Assembly (NCBI GenBank): GCA_963383645.1
Contig: OY726565.1
Span: forward strand, 35,197,529 to 35,261,528
From: Muscardinus avellanarius
Taxonomy: Eukaryota > Chordata > Mammalia > Rodentia > Gliridae
Direction: 5' to 3'
DNA length: 64,000 nucleotides
Position 1 is the first letter of the stretch, and every line of letters starts with the position of its first letter. The position numbers were made by a program, and so were the translations under genes. Shown here one piece after another: positions 1-12,455 of this stretch. A model generated the notes under the pieces. The model was not told the origin of the DNA and did no database searches. It was given only the letters and a program-made list of their open reading frames with translations.

Positions 1-410
1 ATTTGTCTGCTCCTTCCATCACCCCTCTTACAAACTTCCCCACACTAACCTATATACTCTTTTACCCCAAAAACTTTTCCCCATAATATACCTCCTTATT
101 TAATACTCAAAGTATTTCATATCTCTATACTTACTCTACTAACTACAAGAGTCCTAATAGTTAACTCTCTCATTCTCAGCAAGATATTACCTTATAATAC
201 TTAAAGTCTTTCTCAACCTAAACATATCCCCTACCTAATCCGACTCCTTTACCCATCACCCTAGCTCCTCCCACATCACCCACCCTCAACATTGGAAAAG
301 CTTTGCTGACTTGCTGATACCTCTAAACTCCTAATACTAAGATTGGACTAAGCATAATACTTACAAACAATGGATAGAATTTGAAAAACATGACAGAGAA
401 CACTATAAAT
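1..410. other. Pyrimidine-rich flank or L1 5' leader
   Basis: This C- and T-rich stretch precedes the first L1 ORF1 remnant. It could be a decayed L1 5'UTR or unrelated flanking DNA. It shows no similarity by eye to the GC-rich 5'UTR of the L1 at 48.7 kb, and it runs off the window edge, so the 5' end of the L1 cannot be fixed. Confidence 0.3.
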
Positions 411-1344
411 ATGAGAACCAGGAATAATGAAGAGACAACAGATCACAAATACTGACCTACAAGAAATGCAAGAAGGGGAGTTCAGAATCTTGATTTACAA
501 TATGATTAAAGGATTTAAAACAAGTCTAGAGGAGGTGAAAGATGAGTTCAAAATACTAAGAAAGAATCAGAAAGAGGTCTGGAATGAAATGAAAGAGTCA
601 ATAAGTGAAATGAAGACAGCAATAGAAAGAAATTCTGGAAGATTAGATGAAATGGAAAACAGAATATAAATGTTAGAAGACAGTACATCCAAAACCGCAA
701 ACACAGTCAGCGATATACAGAAATCTTTATAGCAACAAAACCTAAACATCCAGCAAATATGGGATAATATGAAGTGTCCTAACTTATGGATAATAGGCAT
801 TGAAGAAGGGATAGAGGTACAGACCAAGGGCATCTGTAATCTCTTCAAAGAAATAATCTCAGAAAATTGACCAAACATGGAAAGAGACTTGGATCTTCAT
901 ATCCAGGAGGCATACAGAACTCCACTGAGACAGGACCAAAGAAGGACCACCCCACGCCACATAATAACCAAAATGACCAACATAGAGGCCAAGGAAGGAA
1001 TCTTAAAAGCAGTGAGAACAAAAGGACGGATGACATATAGAGGCAAAACAATAAGAATCACTCCAAACTATACAACCCAGGTCATGAAAGCTAGGAGAGA
1101 CTGGTATGAAGTGATTCAGACCCTGGAAGAAAATAACTTCCAACCAAAGATTATTTATTCAGCAAAACTACTATTCAAGATCAACGGAGAAACCAAAGTC
1201 TTTCAGGATAAACAGAATCTTAAAAAATTCATGAATTCAAAGCCAACACTAGAGATAATTCTTAAAGAAATAAACCAAAAGGAAGGAAAAAGAAGCAGAC
1301 TTCAGAAACAGAGAAGAGAGAAAGTTAATAAGTGGGCCATTTAA
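411..1344 (+). pseudogene. L1 ORF1 (RNA-binding chaperone), broken
   Basis: In active L1s ORF1p is a trimeric RNA-binding protein that packages L1 RNA. Here an ATG at 411 opens with MRTRNNEE, like the MGKRNNTG start of the ORF1 at 49518, but that frame stops near 453. The rest lies in another frame from about 427. In that main frame there are three stops: TAA at 667-669, TAG at 730-732 and TGA at 868-870. Between them one sees a charged coiled-coil region (residues such as MENRI near 650-666), then the RNA-binding domain and C-terminal domain (877-1344) with the family-typical TPRHII at about 949-966. The terminal stop is at 1342-1344, and ORF2 starts 45 bp downstream. It cannot make a full protein. 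Confidence 0.9.
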
Positions 1345-1389
1345 GTAAAGAAGAAAGACCAAACCACCCAAGAGTAGATAGAATACAAA

Positions 1390-4300
1390 ATGACAGAAAA
1401 CAAAAATTATATTTCAATAATATCTTTTAATGTCAAAGGACTTAACTCACCAATCAAAAGACATAGACAGGCAATGTGGATTAGGAAACATAATCCAAAT
1501 ATATGCTGCCTGCAAGAAACTCACCTTACAGCCAAAGACATTCACAGACTGAAAGTGAAAGAATGGAAAAAGATATACCATGCCATTGCTGACCAAAAAA
1601 GAGCAGGGGTAGCAACCCTGATATCCAACAAAACAGACTTTAAACTAAAACACATCAAAAGAGACAAATCAGGGCACTTCCTTTTATTAAAAGGGACAAT
1701 CCACCAAGAAGATATAATGATAGTAAATATTTATGCCCCAAATGTGGTGCAACAACATTTGTAAAACAAATCCTTCTGGACATCAGATCCCAAATAGACC
1801 CAAATACAATAATTCTGGGAAACTTCAATATGCCTCTCACACCACTGGATCGATCTTCAAGGCAAAAGATGAGTAAAGATGCTTTAGAACTAAAGGAAAC
1901 CATAAACCAAATGGACCTAATAGACATTTTCAGAATGTCTATTCTGAACTACAGAATACACATTCTTCTCAGCAGCCCATGGAACCTTCTCCAAAATAGA
2001 CCACATCCTGGGACACAAAGAAAATACCAGCAAATTCAAAAGATGTAATATAATTCCTTGCATCTTTTCAGACCACAATGGAATAAAAGTAGAAATCAAC
2101 AACAGGAGACTCAAAAGAAAGTATTCAAATACATGGAGAATGAATGATACACTATTGAATGATGAATGGGTAAGAGCAGAAATTAGGGAAGAAATTAAAA
2201 AAAATTATGGAAACAAATGAAAACAGAGGCAGAACCTACCAAAATCTATGGTACACTATGAAGGCAGTATTAAGAGGAAAGTTTATTGCATTGAGTCCCC
2301 ACATAAGAAGGACAGAGAAACACCAAATAAAGAACCTAAGGACACAACTCAAGGACCTAGAAACTCTGCAACAGTGTATTCCCAAAGCAAGCAGAAGGCA
2401 AGAAATTATTAAAATTAGAGCAGAAATAAATGAAATAGAGAACAAAAAACAATTCAAAGAATCAATAAAACAAAAAGTTGGTTCTTTGAAAAGATTAATA
2501 GAATTGATAAACCCCTGGCCAACCTAACTAAAAGAAAAAAAGAATCAACTCAAATTATCAAAATTAGAAATGAAAAAGAAGATATCACCACAGATAGTGA
2601 AGAAATTCAAAAGATTATCAGAAAATACTTTAAAAATTTATACTCCAAAATACTTGAAAACCTGGAAGAAATTGATAGATTTCTAAGCACAGTTAACCTA
2701 CCTACACTCAGCCAAGAGGATATAGCAAGCCTAAACCAACCAATAGCAACCAAAGAAATAGAAACAGCAATCAAAATTCTTCCACCAAAGAAAAGCCCAG
2801 GCCCAGATGGGTTTCCAGCTGAATTCTACAAAACCTTCAGTGAACAACTAATACCAGTACTTCATAACTTGTTCCAGGAAATTGAAAGAGATGGAACTCT
2901 CCCAAATTTCTTCTATGAGGCCAGTATCACATTAATCCCCAAACCAAATAAAGATACCTCAAGAAAGGAAAACTACAGACCAATATCCTTAATGAACATA
3001 GATGCAAAAATTCTAAACAAAATACTAGCTATACACATTCAAAACTATATCAAGAGAATAATACATCATGACAAAGTCGGTTTTATCCCAGAAAAACAAG
3101 GCTGGTTCAACATACGCAAATGAATACATATTATTCACCACATAAACAGAAGCAAGAACAAAAACCACATCATCATAGCAATAGATGCAGAAAAAGCATT
3201 CAACAAAATCCAACACCCATTTATGTTAAAAACACTGCAGAAAATTGGGATAGAAGGAATGTAGTTCAACATCATTAAGGCAATATACTGTAAAACCAAA
3301 GCCAACATTATATTGAATGGGGAAAAACTGCAAGAATTTCCTCTAAAGTCAGGAACAAGGCAAGGATGCCCACTATCACCACTCCTTTTCAATATAGTCC
3401 TTGAGACTCTCGCTGCAGCAATCAGACAAGAGAAGGAAATCAAAGGAATTCACATAGGAAGAGAGGAATTAAAATTATCCTTATTCCCAGATGACACGAT
3501 CCTTTATCTGGAAGACCCAAAGAACTCAACCAAAAGAATTCTGGAGCTGACTGAAAAATTCAGCAAAGTCGCAGGATACAAAATCAACCTAAAGAAATGA
3601 ATGGCTTTTCTTTACGCCATCAATGAATCCACGATGAAAGAAACAAAGAAAACAATTCCATTCACTATAAACTCCAAACCAATAAAATACCTAGGAATAA
3701 ACCTAACCCAAGATGTAAAAGACCTCTACAACAAAAACTATAAAACATTAAAGAAAGAAATTGAAGAAGACCTTGGAAGATGGAAAGATCTCCCATGCTC
3801 ATGGATAGGCAGAATAATTATCATCAAAATGGCCATTCTGCCAAAACTGATCTATAGATTCAATGCAATTCCCATTAAAATACCAGCGACATTCTTCAGA
3901 GACCTAGAAAAATAAATAATGAACTTTATATGGAGAAAGAAAAGACCAGAATAGCCAAAGCAATTCTCAGCAATAAGAAACATACAGGAGGTATTACAAT
4001 CCCAGACTTCAAATTATACTATAGAGCAATAGTAGTAAAAACAGCATGGTACTGGCACAATAACAGATATACTGACCAGTGGATTACAATGGAAGATACG
4101 GAAACAAATCCACACATCTTTAGTCAATTAATCTTTGACAAAGGGGCCAAAATCATATGCTGGAGAAAAGACAGCCTTTTCAACAAATGGTGCTGGAAGA
4201 ACTGGCTAACCATTTGTAAAAAGGTGAATATAAACCCCTATATCTCACCAAGTACAGGAATCAACCCAAGGTGGATCAAAGACTTAGAATTAGACCTGAA

Positions 4301-5202
4301 ACTGTGAAGTTAGTAAAGGAGAGCATAGGTTCAACACTACAACATATTGGCACAGGCTGTAGCTTTCTCAACAAAACCTCCAATGCTCAGGAAATTAAAG
4401 CAAGAATAAACAAGTGGGATAGCACCAAACTAAAAAGTTTCTTCTCATCAAAGGAAACTATCAATAACCTAAAGAGGAACCCTACAGAATGGGAAACGAT
4501 CTTTACTAGCCACCATTCTGATAAGGGGCTAATATCTAGAATATACAAAGAGCTCAAAAGACTCTGCACTAGCAAAACAACCCAATCAAGAAATGGGCAA
4601 ATGAACTAAATAGACACTTCACAAAAGAAGAGATACAAAGGGCTAATAGATACATGAAAAGATGTTCTACATCACTGGCCATCAGGGAGATGCAAATCAA
4701 AACTACACTGAGATTCCAACACCAGTCAGAGTGGCAAGCATAAAGAAATCAAAACAACAAATGTTGGCGAGGATGTGAGGAAAGAGGAACTCTTTTACAC
4801 TGTTGGTGGAAATGCAAACTAGTTCAGCCACTATGGAGATCTGTGTGGAGATTCCTAAGAAAGGTGGGAATAGATCCGCCATATGATCCAGCTCTACCAC
4901 TCCTGGGTATCTTTCCAAAGGGGTTTAATTCAGAGAACTACAGCAACATATGCATACCTATGTTCATAGCAGCACAATTCGTAATAGCCAAAATATGGAA
5001 CCAACCCAGACCACCATAAACAGATGAATGGATAGCAAAAATTTGGGAAATACACACAATGGAATTCTATTCAGCCATAAAGAAGAACAAAATTATATCA
5101 TTTGCAAGAAGATGGAAAGGCCTGGAGAATATTATGTTAAGTGAGATCAGCCAAGCACAGAAGGAGAAGGTATATATGTTTCCTCTAATATGCCCAAACT
5201 AG
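1390..5202 (+). pseudogene. L1 ORF2 (endonuclease and reverse transcriptase), broken
   Basis: ORF2p nicks target DNA and reverse-transcribes L1 RNA at the nick. The endonuclease domain starts at ATG 1390 and keeps Asn14, Glu43 (in CCLQETHL) and Tyr115 (in NIYAPN). A frameshift near 1745 shifts the frame. In the next segment the catalytic Asp145 position reads Asn (GNFN, codon 1821-1823). The reverse transcriptase spans about 2760-3600. It shows PGPDG, the IDAEKAF block near 3181, and the active-site box as FPDD (3484-3495) where FADD is usual. Stops lie at 3121-3123, near 3262, at 3598-3600 and 3913-3915, with further frame changes near 4270 and 4700. The Cys-rich C-terminus (CWRGC, then HCWWKC) is visible from about 4762, and the last frame ends at TAG 5200-5202. 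The family length, about 1,270 residues, is kept, but the function is lost. Confidence 0.94.
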
Positions 5203-5484
5203 GAAACACAAAGGATACCAGTGGGACTCCAGATAATGGAGGGGAAATACCAGCAAAGTTTGAATGGAAAGATAGGTGAGGAAGAAGGCTGATCTTGATT
5301 AATGAGGGTCTACATCTGAACATGTGTAAAATTATGAATAAGACATGGTTAACCTGGACAACCATTGGTGGGAGGGGGGAAGGGAAAATGGGGAGGGGGG
5401 AGAGGGCACCAAATATAGTTTAAATGTATACCATTTATGTTCAATAAAAAAATTTGTTTAAAAAATAAATTAATTAAAAAAAAG
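5203..5484 (+). other. L1 3'UTR with polyA signal
   Basis: It contains the G-rich polypurine run typical of L1 3'UTRs (5367-5406) and AATAAA at 5443-5448, followed by an A-rich tail. The same layout of a G-rich tract followed by an A-rich end recurs in the isolated 3'UTR copies at 17.9, 47.6 and 51.4 kb. Confidence 0.8.
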
Positions 5485-6714
5485 AAATACTTACTGTACA
5501 CCTTCCTTGTCAGGAGGCATTGTTCAATGGGAATATGAGTAATAGTAACTTAGTCTTTACTATTTGCCATCTCAGACATGTACTACCTACTTTATGAGGT
5601 TAATATATATTATATTTAATAAAAATAATTATGAACAATATTTTTTCTAATATGCATGCACACATATATTTATGATTCTCTAAGAAAATGTGCATGTACA
5701 ACATATACATTGCATATGTAATTCTATAATTATAGATGTCTATAGTGCTATATATAAACATGTACACACAAATATATATATAATTCAAATATAAAAAATT
5801 TCATAGATATTACTCCTTGACACATAAATTTTGAATTTTAGTAGATTGTAACAGTTTCTACTTGATCTAATAGTAACTTATTAACTAATAAAATAACTGC
5901 TTGTGATAAAACTAAGTGAACTATTATTTAATTCTATGGGCAGGACACACTATTGTAGCTTAAGCATGAAACATATTAATTTCATTCTATGTGAAAGCCA
6001 TTTTTCAATTGTGATTGGTAAAAAAATATCTTAATATAGAATATATGTCAAAGTCAATGTGAGCACAAGTTGATATTTTCAAAAGCAATGCTTTACATAA
6101 AATTTAGCTATATAAATGCTTTCTTTATGAATTTATCAATAAAATTTTTAAAAGAATACAGCTACAAGAAATTTCTGAATGTAATCAAAACATTAATAAA
6201 GAAAGATAGAGGGGAATATAGAAAACCAATATTTAAAAGTTAAAAATTACAATATAAATGCTAGAAAAGGAAGACATCTTTTTGCTCAGATACTAACAAA
6301 AATAACTCATGATATTTAGTATTACCAATAAAAAATTTGGAAAAGCTAGTACAGAAATCCCCTATGGAGAAGAAATATTAATTAATATTATAGGTAAAGG
6401 TTTATAGTTCTTTATAGAGTTTCTATTAATATATGTCTTCATGTTTATATTTTTATATTTTAAAATTTAGGTACTTTACAGATTTTAATACACAAATACA
6501 TGACAATTTATATTTATACCAGGGCATTAATTCTCATAATTGGCCAACATTATCACTTGTGAGCTTTTTAAAAATTATTGACACTTGAAATATATAGTAA
6601 ACAGAAATTAAATCAGAACACTTATGGAGAGTTTTTGGTTTCTTTTCCTTCTTTTGTATTTTGAATTGAACCACAAAGGTATTTCTACCTTTGAGATATA
6701 CACCTAAACTTCTT
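5485..6714. other. AT-rich DNA, nothing recognised
   Basis: It holds runs of AT-rich sequence with alternating TA around 5600-5790. I see no exon, family repeat or RNA gene. Confidence 0.5.
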
Positions 6715-6729
6715 TATTATTATTACTAC

Positions 6730-6766
<37 letters not shown>

Positions 6767-6769
6767 GTT
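6715..6769. repeat. (ATT)n microsatellite
   Basis: About 18 trinucleotide units abut the 3' (A-rich tail) side of the antisense SINE that follows. This suggests the microsatellite grew from the SINE tail. Confidence 0.9.
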
Positions 6770-6885
6770 ATTTTGAAACAGTGTCTCACTAAATCGCTGA
6801 GTCTGATTTCAAACCTGTGATCCATCTATCTCAGCCTCCCATGTACTGGGATCCCAGCATGCTATGTCACATCTGACTTCTGAGC
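6770..6885 (-). mobile_element. B1-dID SINE, left arm, partial
   Basis: On the complement it reads the B1-like arm with the A-rich linker. The ID right arm is missing, replaced by the ATT microsatellite. It is diverged. Confidence 0.75.
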
Positions 6886-7424
6886 AGTCTTGAAAAGCTT
6901 TTTCTATGATGATCATATTTGTCAGACCTGAGAAATGCAGTCCTAGAGTCTCTTCCAGCTCAATCTGCCATCAAACTTGTGTCCTTACCACAAAACCATC
7001 TTTTTTCAGTAGCCCCTGCAGCAAATAGGGCACAGTTTTCTACCCAACTGTGCAAACCAGTCTGAGAACTGTAGACCATACTTCCCCCTCTTTAACCTCC
7101 TCCACATGATACCTTCTAAATATTTTGTGCAGCAAGCATTTGTTTTCTGTTTCTGTGTCTCTAGCACAGGCCCACTGTTCCTTCTCTAATAACTGCTGAT
7201 CTCTCCATCTTCCCTCTCCATACATTCTTCCCCTCATGACCTCTGGACCATTCTGTATCCTGTAATCAGGAATGATCCACTAAGAAAAAACAGTCACCTA
7301 ATCATCTATTTGTCCTTCATAAACATGTGTCATCACATGAATGGATTTCAAATAGTTTTAGTATTAAATAAAGTAATATAACTTTCATGTTGTGAAGAAA
7401 TATTGATTTCTTGAATGAAAAAAT
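6886..7424. other. Unassigned intergenic DNA
   Basis: It has normal complexity. I recognise no repeat or coding signal. Confidence 0.45.
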
Positions 7425-7433
7425 GTAGAAATA

Positions 7434-7687
7434 GAGCAGGGAGTGGTGGCACATGCTTGTAATCCCAGAATTCAAGAGGCTGAGACAGGGAGGATCATGG
7501 TTTAAGGACAGCCTCAGCTAATAGTAAGGTCCTTTACAACTCAGCAAGTCCCTGTTTCAAAATAAAGAAAAAAAAATAGGGCTTGGGTATAATAGCATTC
7601 CCCTGGGTTCCATTCCCAGTATCGCAAAAAAAAAAAAAAAAAAAAAAGGAAAGAAAAGAAAAAAAAGAAAAAGGAAAGAAAAGAAAA
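7434..7687 (+). mobile_element. B1-dID SINE with 9-bp TSD
   Basis: A full dimer with a long A-rich tail (7626-7687). It is flanked by GTAGAAATA at 7425-7433 and 7688-7696, which fits L1-driven insertion. The right arm has lost part of its tRNA-like A box. Confidence 0.9.
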
Positions 7688-7741
7688 GTAGAAATATAAC
7701 TGTCTCAGAATTGTATGAAAAATTTTATGCATCAAAATACT

Positions 7742-7957
7742 CCTCTGTGGGGGGGGGGAGTATGGGACATTGAACCCGGGGGCAATCTACCTCTGAACTA
7801 CACCCCCAGACCTATTTTGTTTTTTATTTTGAAATATAAAGTCTCGCTACGTTGCTGAGGGCCTTATTAAATTAGTGAGGCTGGCCTCAAAATTGGGATC
7901 TTTCTGTCTCAGTTTCCCCAATTCTAAGAAGGCTCAACAACCACCACACTTGGCTAA
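7742..7957 (-). mobile_element. B1-dID SINE, diverged
   Basis: An antisense dimer. The ID-like right arm (GAACCCGGGGG, ACACCCCCAGACC) comes first on the plus strand, then the linker and the B1 arm. A G run at 7748-7758 stands where the A-rich tail usually lies. Confidence 0.85.
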
Positions 7958-8549
7958 AACATTCCTTTTAATGGAAGGTATGGTAAGCTACTAAATTATT
8001 CACCTACACAGACACACAGACAGATAGACACACCCTCCTCAAACACACACACATAGGATCATGACATGTCATTTTGATAACAGTTCTGATTCAATAGAGT
8101 AAAAATTGTTCAGTAATTTCATAGCTTACTACAGATTATATTAAAGAGAATGTTTTGATAACTAAAACTTTTCACATGACTTTAAGATGGAAATAGTTAT
8201 TTTTATTTATATAGTGATTTTCTCTGTATTTTGAGTTATTGGGTTCTCAAAATGAATACAATTGACTGCTCTATTATTATGAATAAATGTCATTTTTATC
8301 ATTTGAAAATAAAATAAAATCAGGCAATATGTTCTCAGACATATTTCTTAAAAACCCTATGTCTGAAGTTTTCCCTCTTTCACAACATTACTACTTGGCT
8401 TAGCATTGTGGTTATTTTTTATTCAAAGAAACAAATCAGCAATGTACTGAATTGCCTATCTTTGCTTTGCTGCCATGTGGGGAAGTGCTAGAAAATGTGG
8501 ACAGTTAGGACTGTGATTGGTGCAATGCTCAAAATGCTCGAATGGCTTT
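7958..8549. other. Unassigned intergenic DNA
   Basis: A short CA-rich patch lies at 8007-8052. I recognise nothing else. Confidence 0.45.
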
Positions 8550-8900
8550 ACATTAGAATACAACCTCAATTTCTCACCATTTCTCACCTGTTTCTATATG
8601 ATTTGGCTTTTGGTGGGTTACTATGTTTTAATTCTTGTCCTTTTTCATGTTCCTAATCATTCCAACTTGTTTCCACTCTCATTATCTTTGCAGCTGTATT
8701 TTCTGCTGCCTAGAAAACTTAAATTCTTATTCCTAACCCATTCCAAGGATGGCTCTGTCTCTTCAAATCTGAGCCCAGGTACCATCTTATTAGACAGATT
8801 TCCACCAAAGTATTCAAATTAGGAGTTGTGGTATTCTCTTACATAGTTCTCTACTTTTTTATAATGCTAATCATACCATATAATTATGCTAGCCATCTGA
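8550..8900 (+). mobile_element. L2 LINE 3' region, old
   Basis: It follows the L2 3' order: a CTGCCTAGAAAACTT block, a stretch resembling the 'cheap' cysteine-poor end of L2 ORF2, then CCAGGTACC-type sequence. It is strongly diverged, as expected for this ancient family. The 101-residue frame at 8517-8822 is a chance opening in it. Confidence 0.55.
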
Positions 8901-8917
8901 TATAGCTCTACTCATAC

Positions 8918-8943
8918 ATTAGGCCTTGCGTTCAATTCTTAGC

Positions 8944-8989
<46 letters not shown>
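8918..8989 (+). mobile_element. ID-type SINE tail with (CA)n
   Basis: The ID/tRNA B-box-like segment GTTCAATTCTTAGCAAC is followed directly by about 22 CA units (8944-8989). The dinucleotide run appears to have grown from the SINE 3' end. Confidence 0.6.
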
Positions 8990-8991
<2 letters not shown>

Positions 8992-10369
8992 AGCTTTGTA
9001 AAAGTTGATGTTTTCACAAGGCACAAAAGTGAAATAAGAAAGGAAGCATTTTCAACCCCATGATGGAGTCACTTTCTCTTTTTCATACTGTTATCCCCAG
9101 CACTTCACCTGGTAATTAGTGATGACCAAATAAAGTTTATAGAAAGTAGGAATGAGTGAAAAATTACATAACTATTTAGATAAGTCTAAATCAAATACAA
9201 TCTGAAAAATGAAGATGTTCTTCAAGAGGAAACTCTGAAAACAAATGGTAAATGTTTTTATGATTGGCAAATCTCCTAATAAGAACTCCTGAAGAAATTT
9301 GTACCATCATTTTATGCTATTAAATGGAAGCAGCTTCCATTTCCATGAATAAAAAAATAGAAAATATCTGTGTTATATGTATTGTGGTTTTGAAGGATAT
9401 TTCTGCCTAAATGTATGTTTTAATTTTGTTCGTTTTGGTGTTCAGTTACTAGTCTCTTTGTTTCAGCCCTAACTGATATTAGTTAAGACATTCTAAAGGT
9501 CTTTTGGTCTCCAGGGTTGCTTTTCTTTCCCAGCATATTACTAGTTATATATACATTGACCTCATTTTGTGGGAGAATTTCTTGAGTAGTTTTTGCTTTA
9601 TCATATAAGAAAAAAGAACCTTTTTAAAAGATGAGTGAAATAAGTCCCAAGGCATATATCTTGGCAAACCACCATTGGAAATGCTCACGACACAGGCAGC
9701 CAGGGGTGCTTTGTTGGAGGTCTTACTTGTTCCTTCGCCTACTGCTGCTCTCTTCTGTACTCACATTGGGGAAACCTAATCTCTCGATAGTCCAGTGGCC
9801 TGAAAATTCCCTTTCTTGAAAGCCAGGAAATCCAAGGTATCCTAAGGGTGAGTTATTAAAATAAAAGATGGCTCCATGAACAGCAGATACTATGAACCAG
9901 AATGTTAAGTTTTTAAATACAGCAATATCTGAAAACGTATTTCCCAATGGAAATACATACTCTAAGATAGTTTTATAACCAGCTTCTCTATTGTTCAACC
10001 AAGTTATCATTTTGTCATCCTGGAAAATATTTAGCTTTCATTTAAGACTATAGGGATTAGCAAGAGGAGTCCTGGAAATCTGCTGCTTGATTTGGCTACA
10101 AACTGCTCTTCTCCCTTAGGAGTACAAAAGTTTTATAAAAATATGCCAGGTCTAGTTGCTTCTCTTAGAAGCTGTCTTAATTCTTTATAGTTAGCCACCT
10201 CTGAAAGCCAGAAGATTGTCTGAAGAGCAAAGTCTACATCTGTTACTGCTTGGTGCACTGTGGTGGGCAAGAATATAGAACCATGTCATACAAAGCAACG
10301 CACACTGAACAGTGCTATGCACCTGGCAAGGATGAGGGTGTTGGTGACCAAATCAGTAAGATTCTCTCT
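8990..10369. other. Unassigned intergenic DNA
   Basis: No repeat family is recognised. A 95-residue frame on the minus strand (10010-9723) has no motif, no start context and no splice context that I can support. I treat it as unassigned. Confidence 0.4.
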
Positions 10370-10530
10370 CTCTTTGTAGTACCTGGGATTGAGCCCAGAG
10401 GGGTTTTTCCTCTGAGCTATAACTCAGCCTTTTAAATTTTCTATGTTAAAACAGGGTCTAACTAAATTACCACATGCTGGCTTTGAACCTTTAGCTCTCC
10501 TGTCTCTGCCTCTCTACCTTGCCTGGTTGT
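10370..10530 (-). mobile_element. B1-dID SINE, diverged
   Basis: The right-arm signature (CTGGGATTGAGCCCAGAGG, CTGAGCTATAACTCAGCC) and part of the B1 arm are read on the complement. The left end is eroded. Confidence 0.8.
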
Positions 10531-11081
10531 TTCTCTTATAGGTAGAATGGTGCCAGTGCTGTTAGCCCTGAAGACATCAGAAAGAAGGATGCAGAGAGGC
10601 ATCTAAAAGAGCATCTTTAGAAAAAGACTGCGTAAAAACATATAAACTGTACACAATTCATAAATAACTGCAGATGATGGAGAAAAGAGTCTACATAAAA
10701 GTGAACTTGTGTCCACTGTAAACAGAGGCAGTCTGCTATTAATTACAAAAGCTTTGGATAAAAGATGCCACCATTTCAAAAGGAGACAGCTTGTGGCAAG
10801 AGAAGGAAAATGATTGAATAACAGAACCGAGTCTTATATGGTTCAAGCTGGCTAAAAGTTGTTGGCTATTACAAAATCCCACCCGTACATGTACTTTGTT
10901 TGCCTGGTGTATGTTTTTTAAAATCCTGAATATCAATGCTTTTTGTGGAACTAACACTCTCAATTTATTTTGTTACTTGCTATTATTATATATTTGTCCC
11001 ATTTATATATTTATGTTACCTGCACGACCCCTATATGCATTTCAACTTAAGACCTGGAAGGGTACTTTTATGTTTTGGTGG
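10531..11081. other. Unassigned intergenic DNA
   Basis: Mixed composition, with no element recognised. Confidence 0.45.
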
Positions 11082-11283
11082 GTTTTTTTCTTTTTGTTTT
11101 TGTTTTTGGTGGAACTGGGGTTACGGAAACCCTTCTGCCTTGGGTTATACTCACAGACCTATTTTTTATATATGTACTTTTTATATACTTAAGCCAGTGT
11201 GGCTGGCTTCCAACCTGCACAATCCTCCTGTATCTGTCTCCCAGGCTGGGGGATTACAAGGGTACGCCACCACACCCAGCTAC
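11082..11283 (-). mobile_element. B1-dID SINE, 'TTAAGCCAG' subtype
   Basis: An antisense dimer with CTTAAGCCAGTGTGGCTGG in the B1 arm and ACTCACAGACC in the right arm. This marks the same subtype as the copies at 21803, 31601, 42171 and 42476. Confidence 0.88.
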
Positions 11284-11383
11284 TTTTATGTTTTTAAGAA
11301 TATTTTGTTCTGTGTAGTTATGCTGAAATCATCATATTAGGAGTGAAGCATGTAGTCTTCATTACAAAAGCATTTAAAACCCA

Positions 11384-11643
11384 TATGCTGTGGCACACAC
11401 CTTTATTCCCAGCACTTGGGAGGCTGAGACAGGAGAATAGCAGGTTTGAAGCCAGCCTCAGCAAGGTAGGGGAGCCCTCTGCAATTTTGCAAGATCCTGT
11501 TTCAAAACATAAAAATGTTAATAAATAAGGAAATAAGTAAGCATATAATAAATAAATAAATAAATAAATAAATAAACAAATGGATTCAGAGGTAGAATGC
11601 CTGGGTTCAATCACCAGAATAAATGAATGAATGAATGAATGAA

Positions 11644-11678
<35 letters not shown>

Positions 11679-11690
11679 AACCACTTTTAG
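11384..11690 (+). mobile_element. B1-dID SINE expanded by tetranucleotide repeats
   Basis: The B1 arm (11384-11510) and ID arm (11582-11622) are pushed apart by an (AAAT)n run at 11541-11580. An (AATG)n/(AAAT)n tail follows at 11622-11680. Both A-rich parts of the SINE have become microsatellites. Confidence 0.85.
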
Positions 11691-12159
11691 GTACTGTGTA
11701 AAACAGTGAGCTATATTGACTGGCCCTCAATAAGTATGGCAGTTGAAATTTCTTTAATTCTTAATCACAAAATGCCCTCTAAGGCACAATTTGTGTAGGT
11801 TTCATTATTTTTTAGATAATACCTGCAGTTCTTTTTTCCTTTCTTTCTCCATCACTCAATTATCAGAACTCACTCTGATTTTCCTGACGGCTGAAGCCCC
11901 AGCCTTGGAGCCACTGTGCTCCTCCCAACAGGGTGAGCATTGCTTCCCCATGGAATAAATTATTCAGGGACTGATAAATTATTTCATTCTTAACTTATCA
12001 ATTTGTCTGATAATTCACTGAATAACTCAAGCACAGTTGTTTTTGAACCTGCCGTCTAAAAGGATATATGCAAACAAATACATACACATAGTGTGGGGGT
12101 GTTTGTGTCTGTGCACTTTCCCCTTAGAAGCACCTTTTATAGAGAAAGGCAGTTGAGGA
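11691..12159. other. Unassigned intergenic DNA
   Basis: The first 60 bp resemble a MIR/L2 3' end (CCCTCAATAAGTATGG), but this is too short to call. Confidence 0.35.
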
Positions 12160-12345
12160 GCAGCTACCTGACAGGTGCTTTATCTTACTTAACTTTCACC
12201 ACTGTTCTATCCTGTGGTCTCCTCTAAAATAATTTTATAATTGAGAAACTTTAGGTTGAAGCAAGTTTAATGCTTTTTCGTTAACTCAGGTAGTGAAAGG
12301 CAGAGTCAGGATGTAAACGCCTACGTCCACTATATCCAGCCCATT
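12160..12345 (+). mobile_element. MIR SINE, old
   Basis: It follows the MIR core order: a CAGGTGCTTTATCTTACTTAA block, TTTTATAATTGAGAAACTTTA, then GTAGTGAAAGGCAGAGTCAG. Divergence is high. Confidence 0.75.
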
Positions 12346-12455
12346 GTATGCTATTTTACCATGCTATTTTGTGTTGATCTCTGAAATGCCAATTTAGATA
12401 GTTCGGTTTTCACTTTTCTGTACCTTATTCAGGAAAAAAAACAAAACACTTTTCC

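Larger units (their letters stand above)
411..5484 (+). mobile_element. LINE-1, nearly full length, inactive
   Basis: This non-LTR retrotransposon has ORF1, ORF2, a 3'UTR and an A-rich tail in the standard order and orientation. Both ORFs are recognisable along their whole length but carry several stops and frameshifts. The 3' end has AATAAA at 5443-5448 and an A-rich tail to about 5484. A matching target-site duplication cannot be sought because the 5' boundary is uncertain. The copy cannot move by itself. It is older than the L1 at 48.7 kb, whose ORF1 has only one stop. Confidence 0.93.

Noticed and set aside
1390..5202. A working L1 reverse transcriptase
   Set aside because: Several stops and frameshifts, and altered active-site residues.
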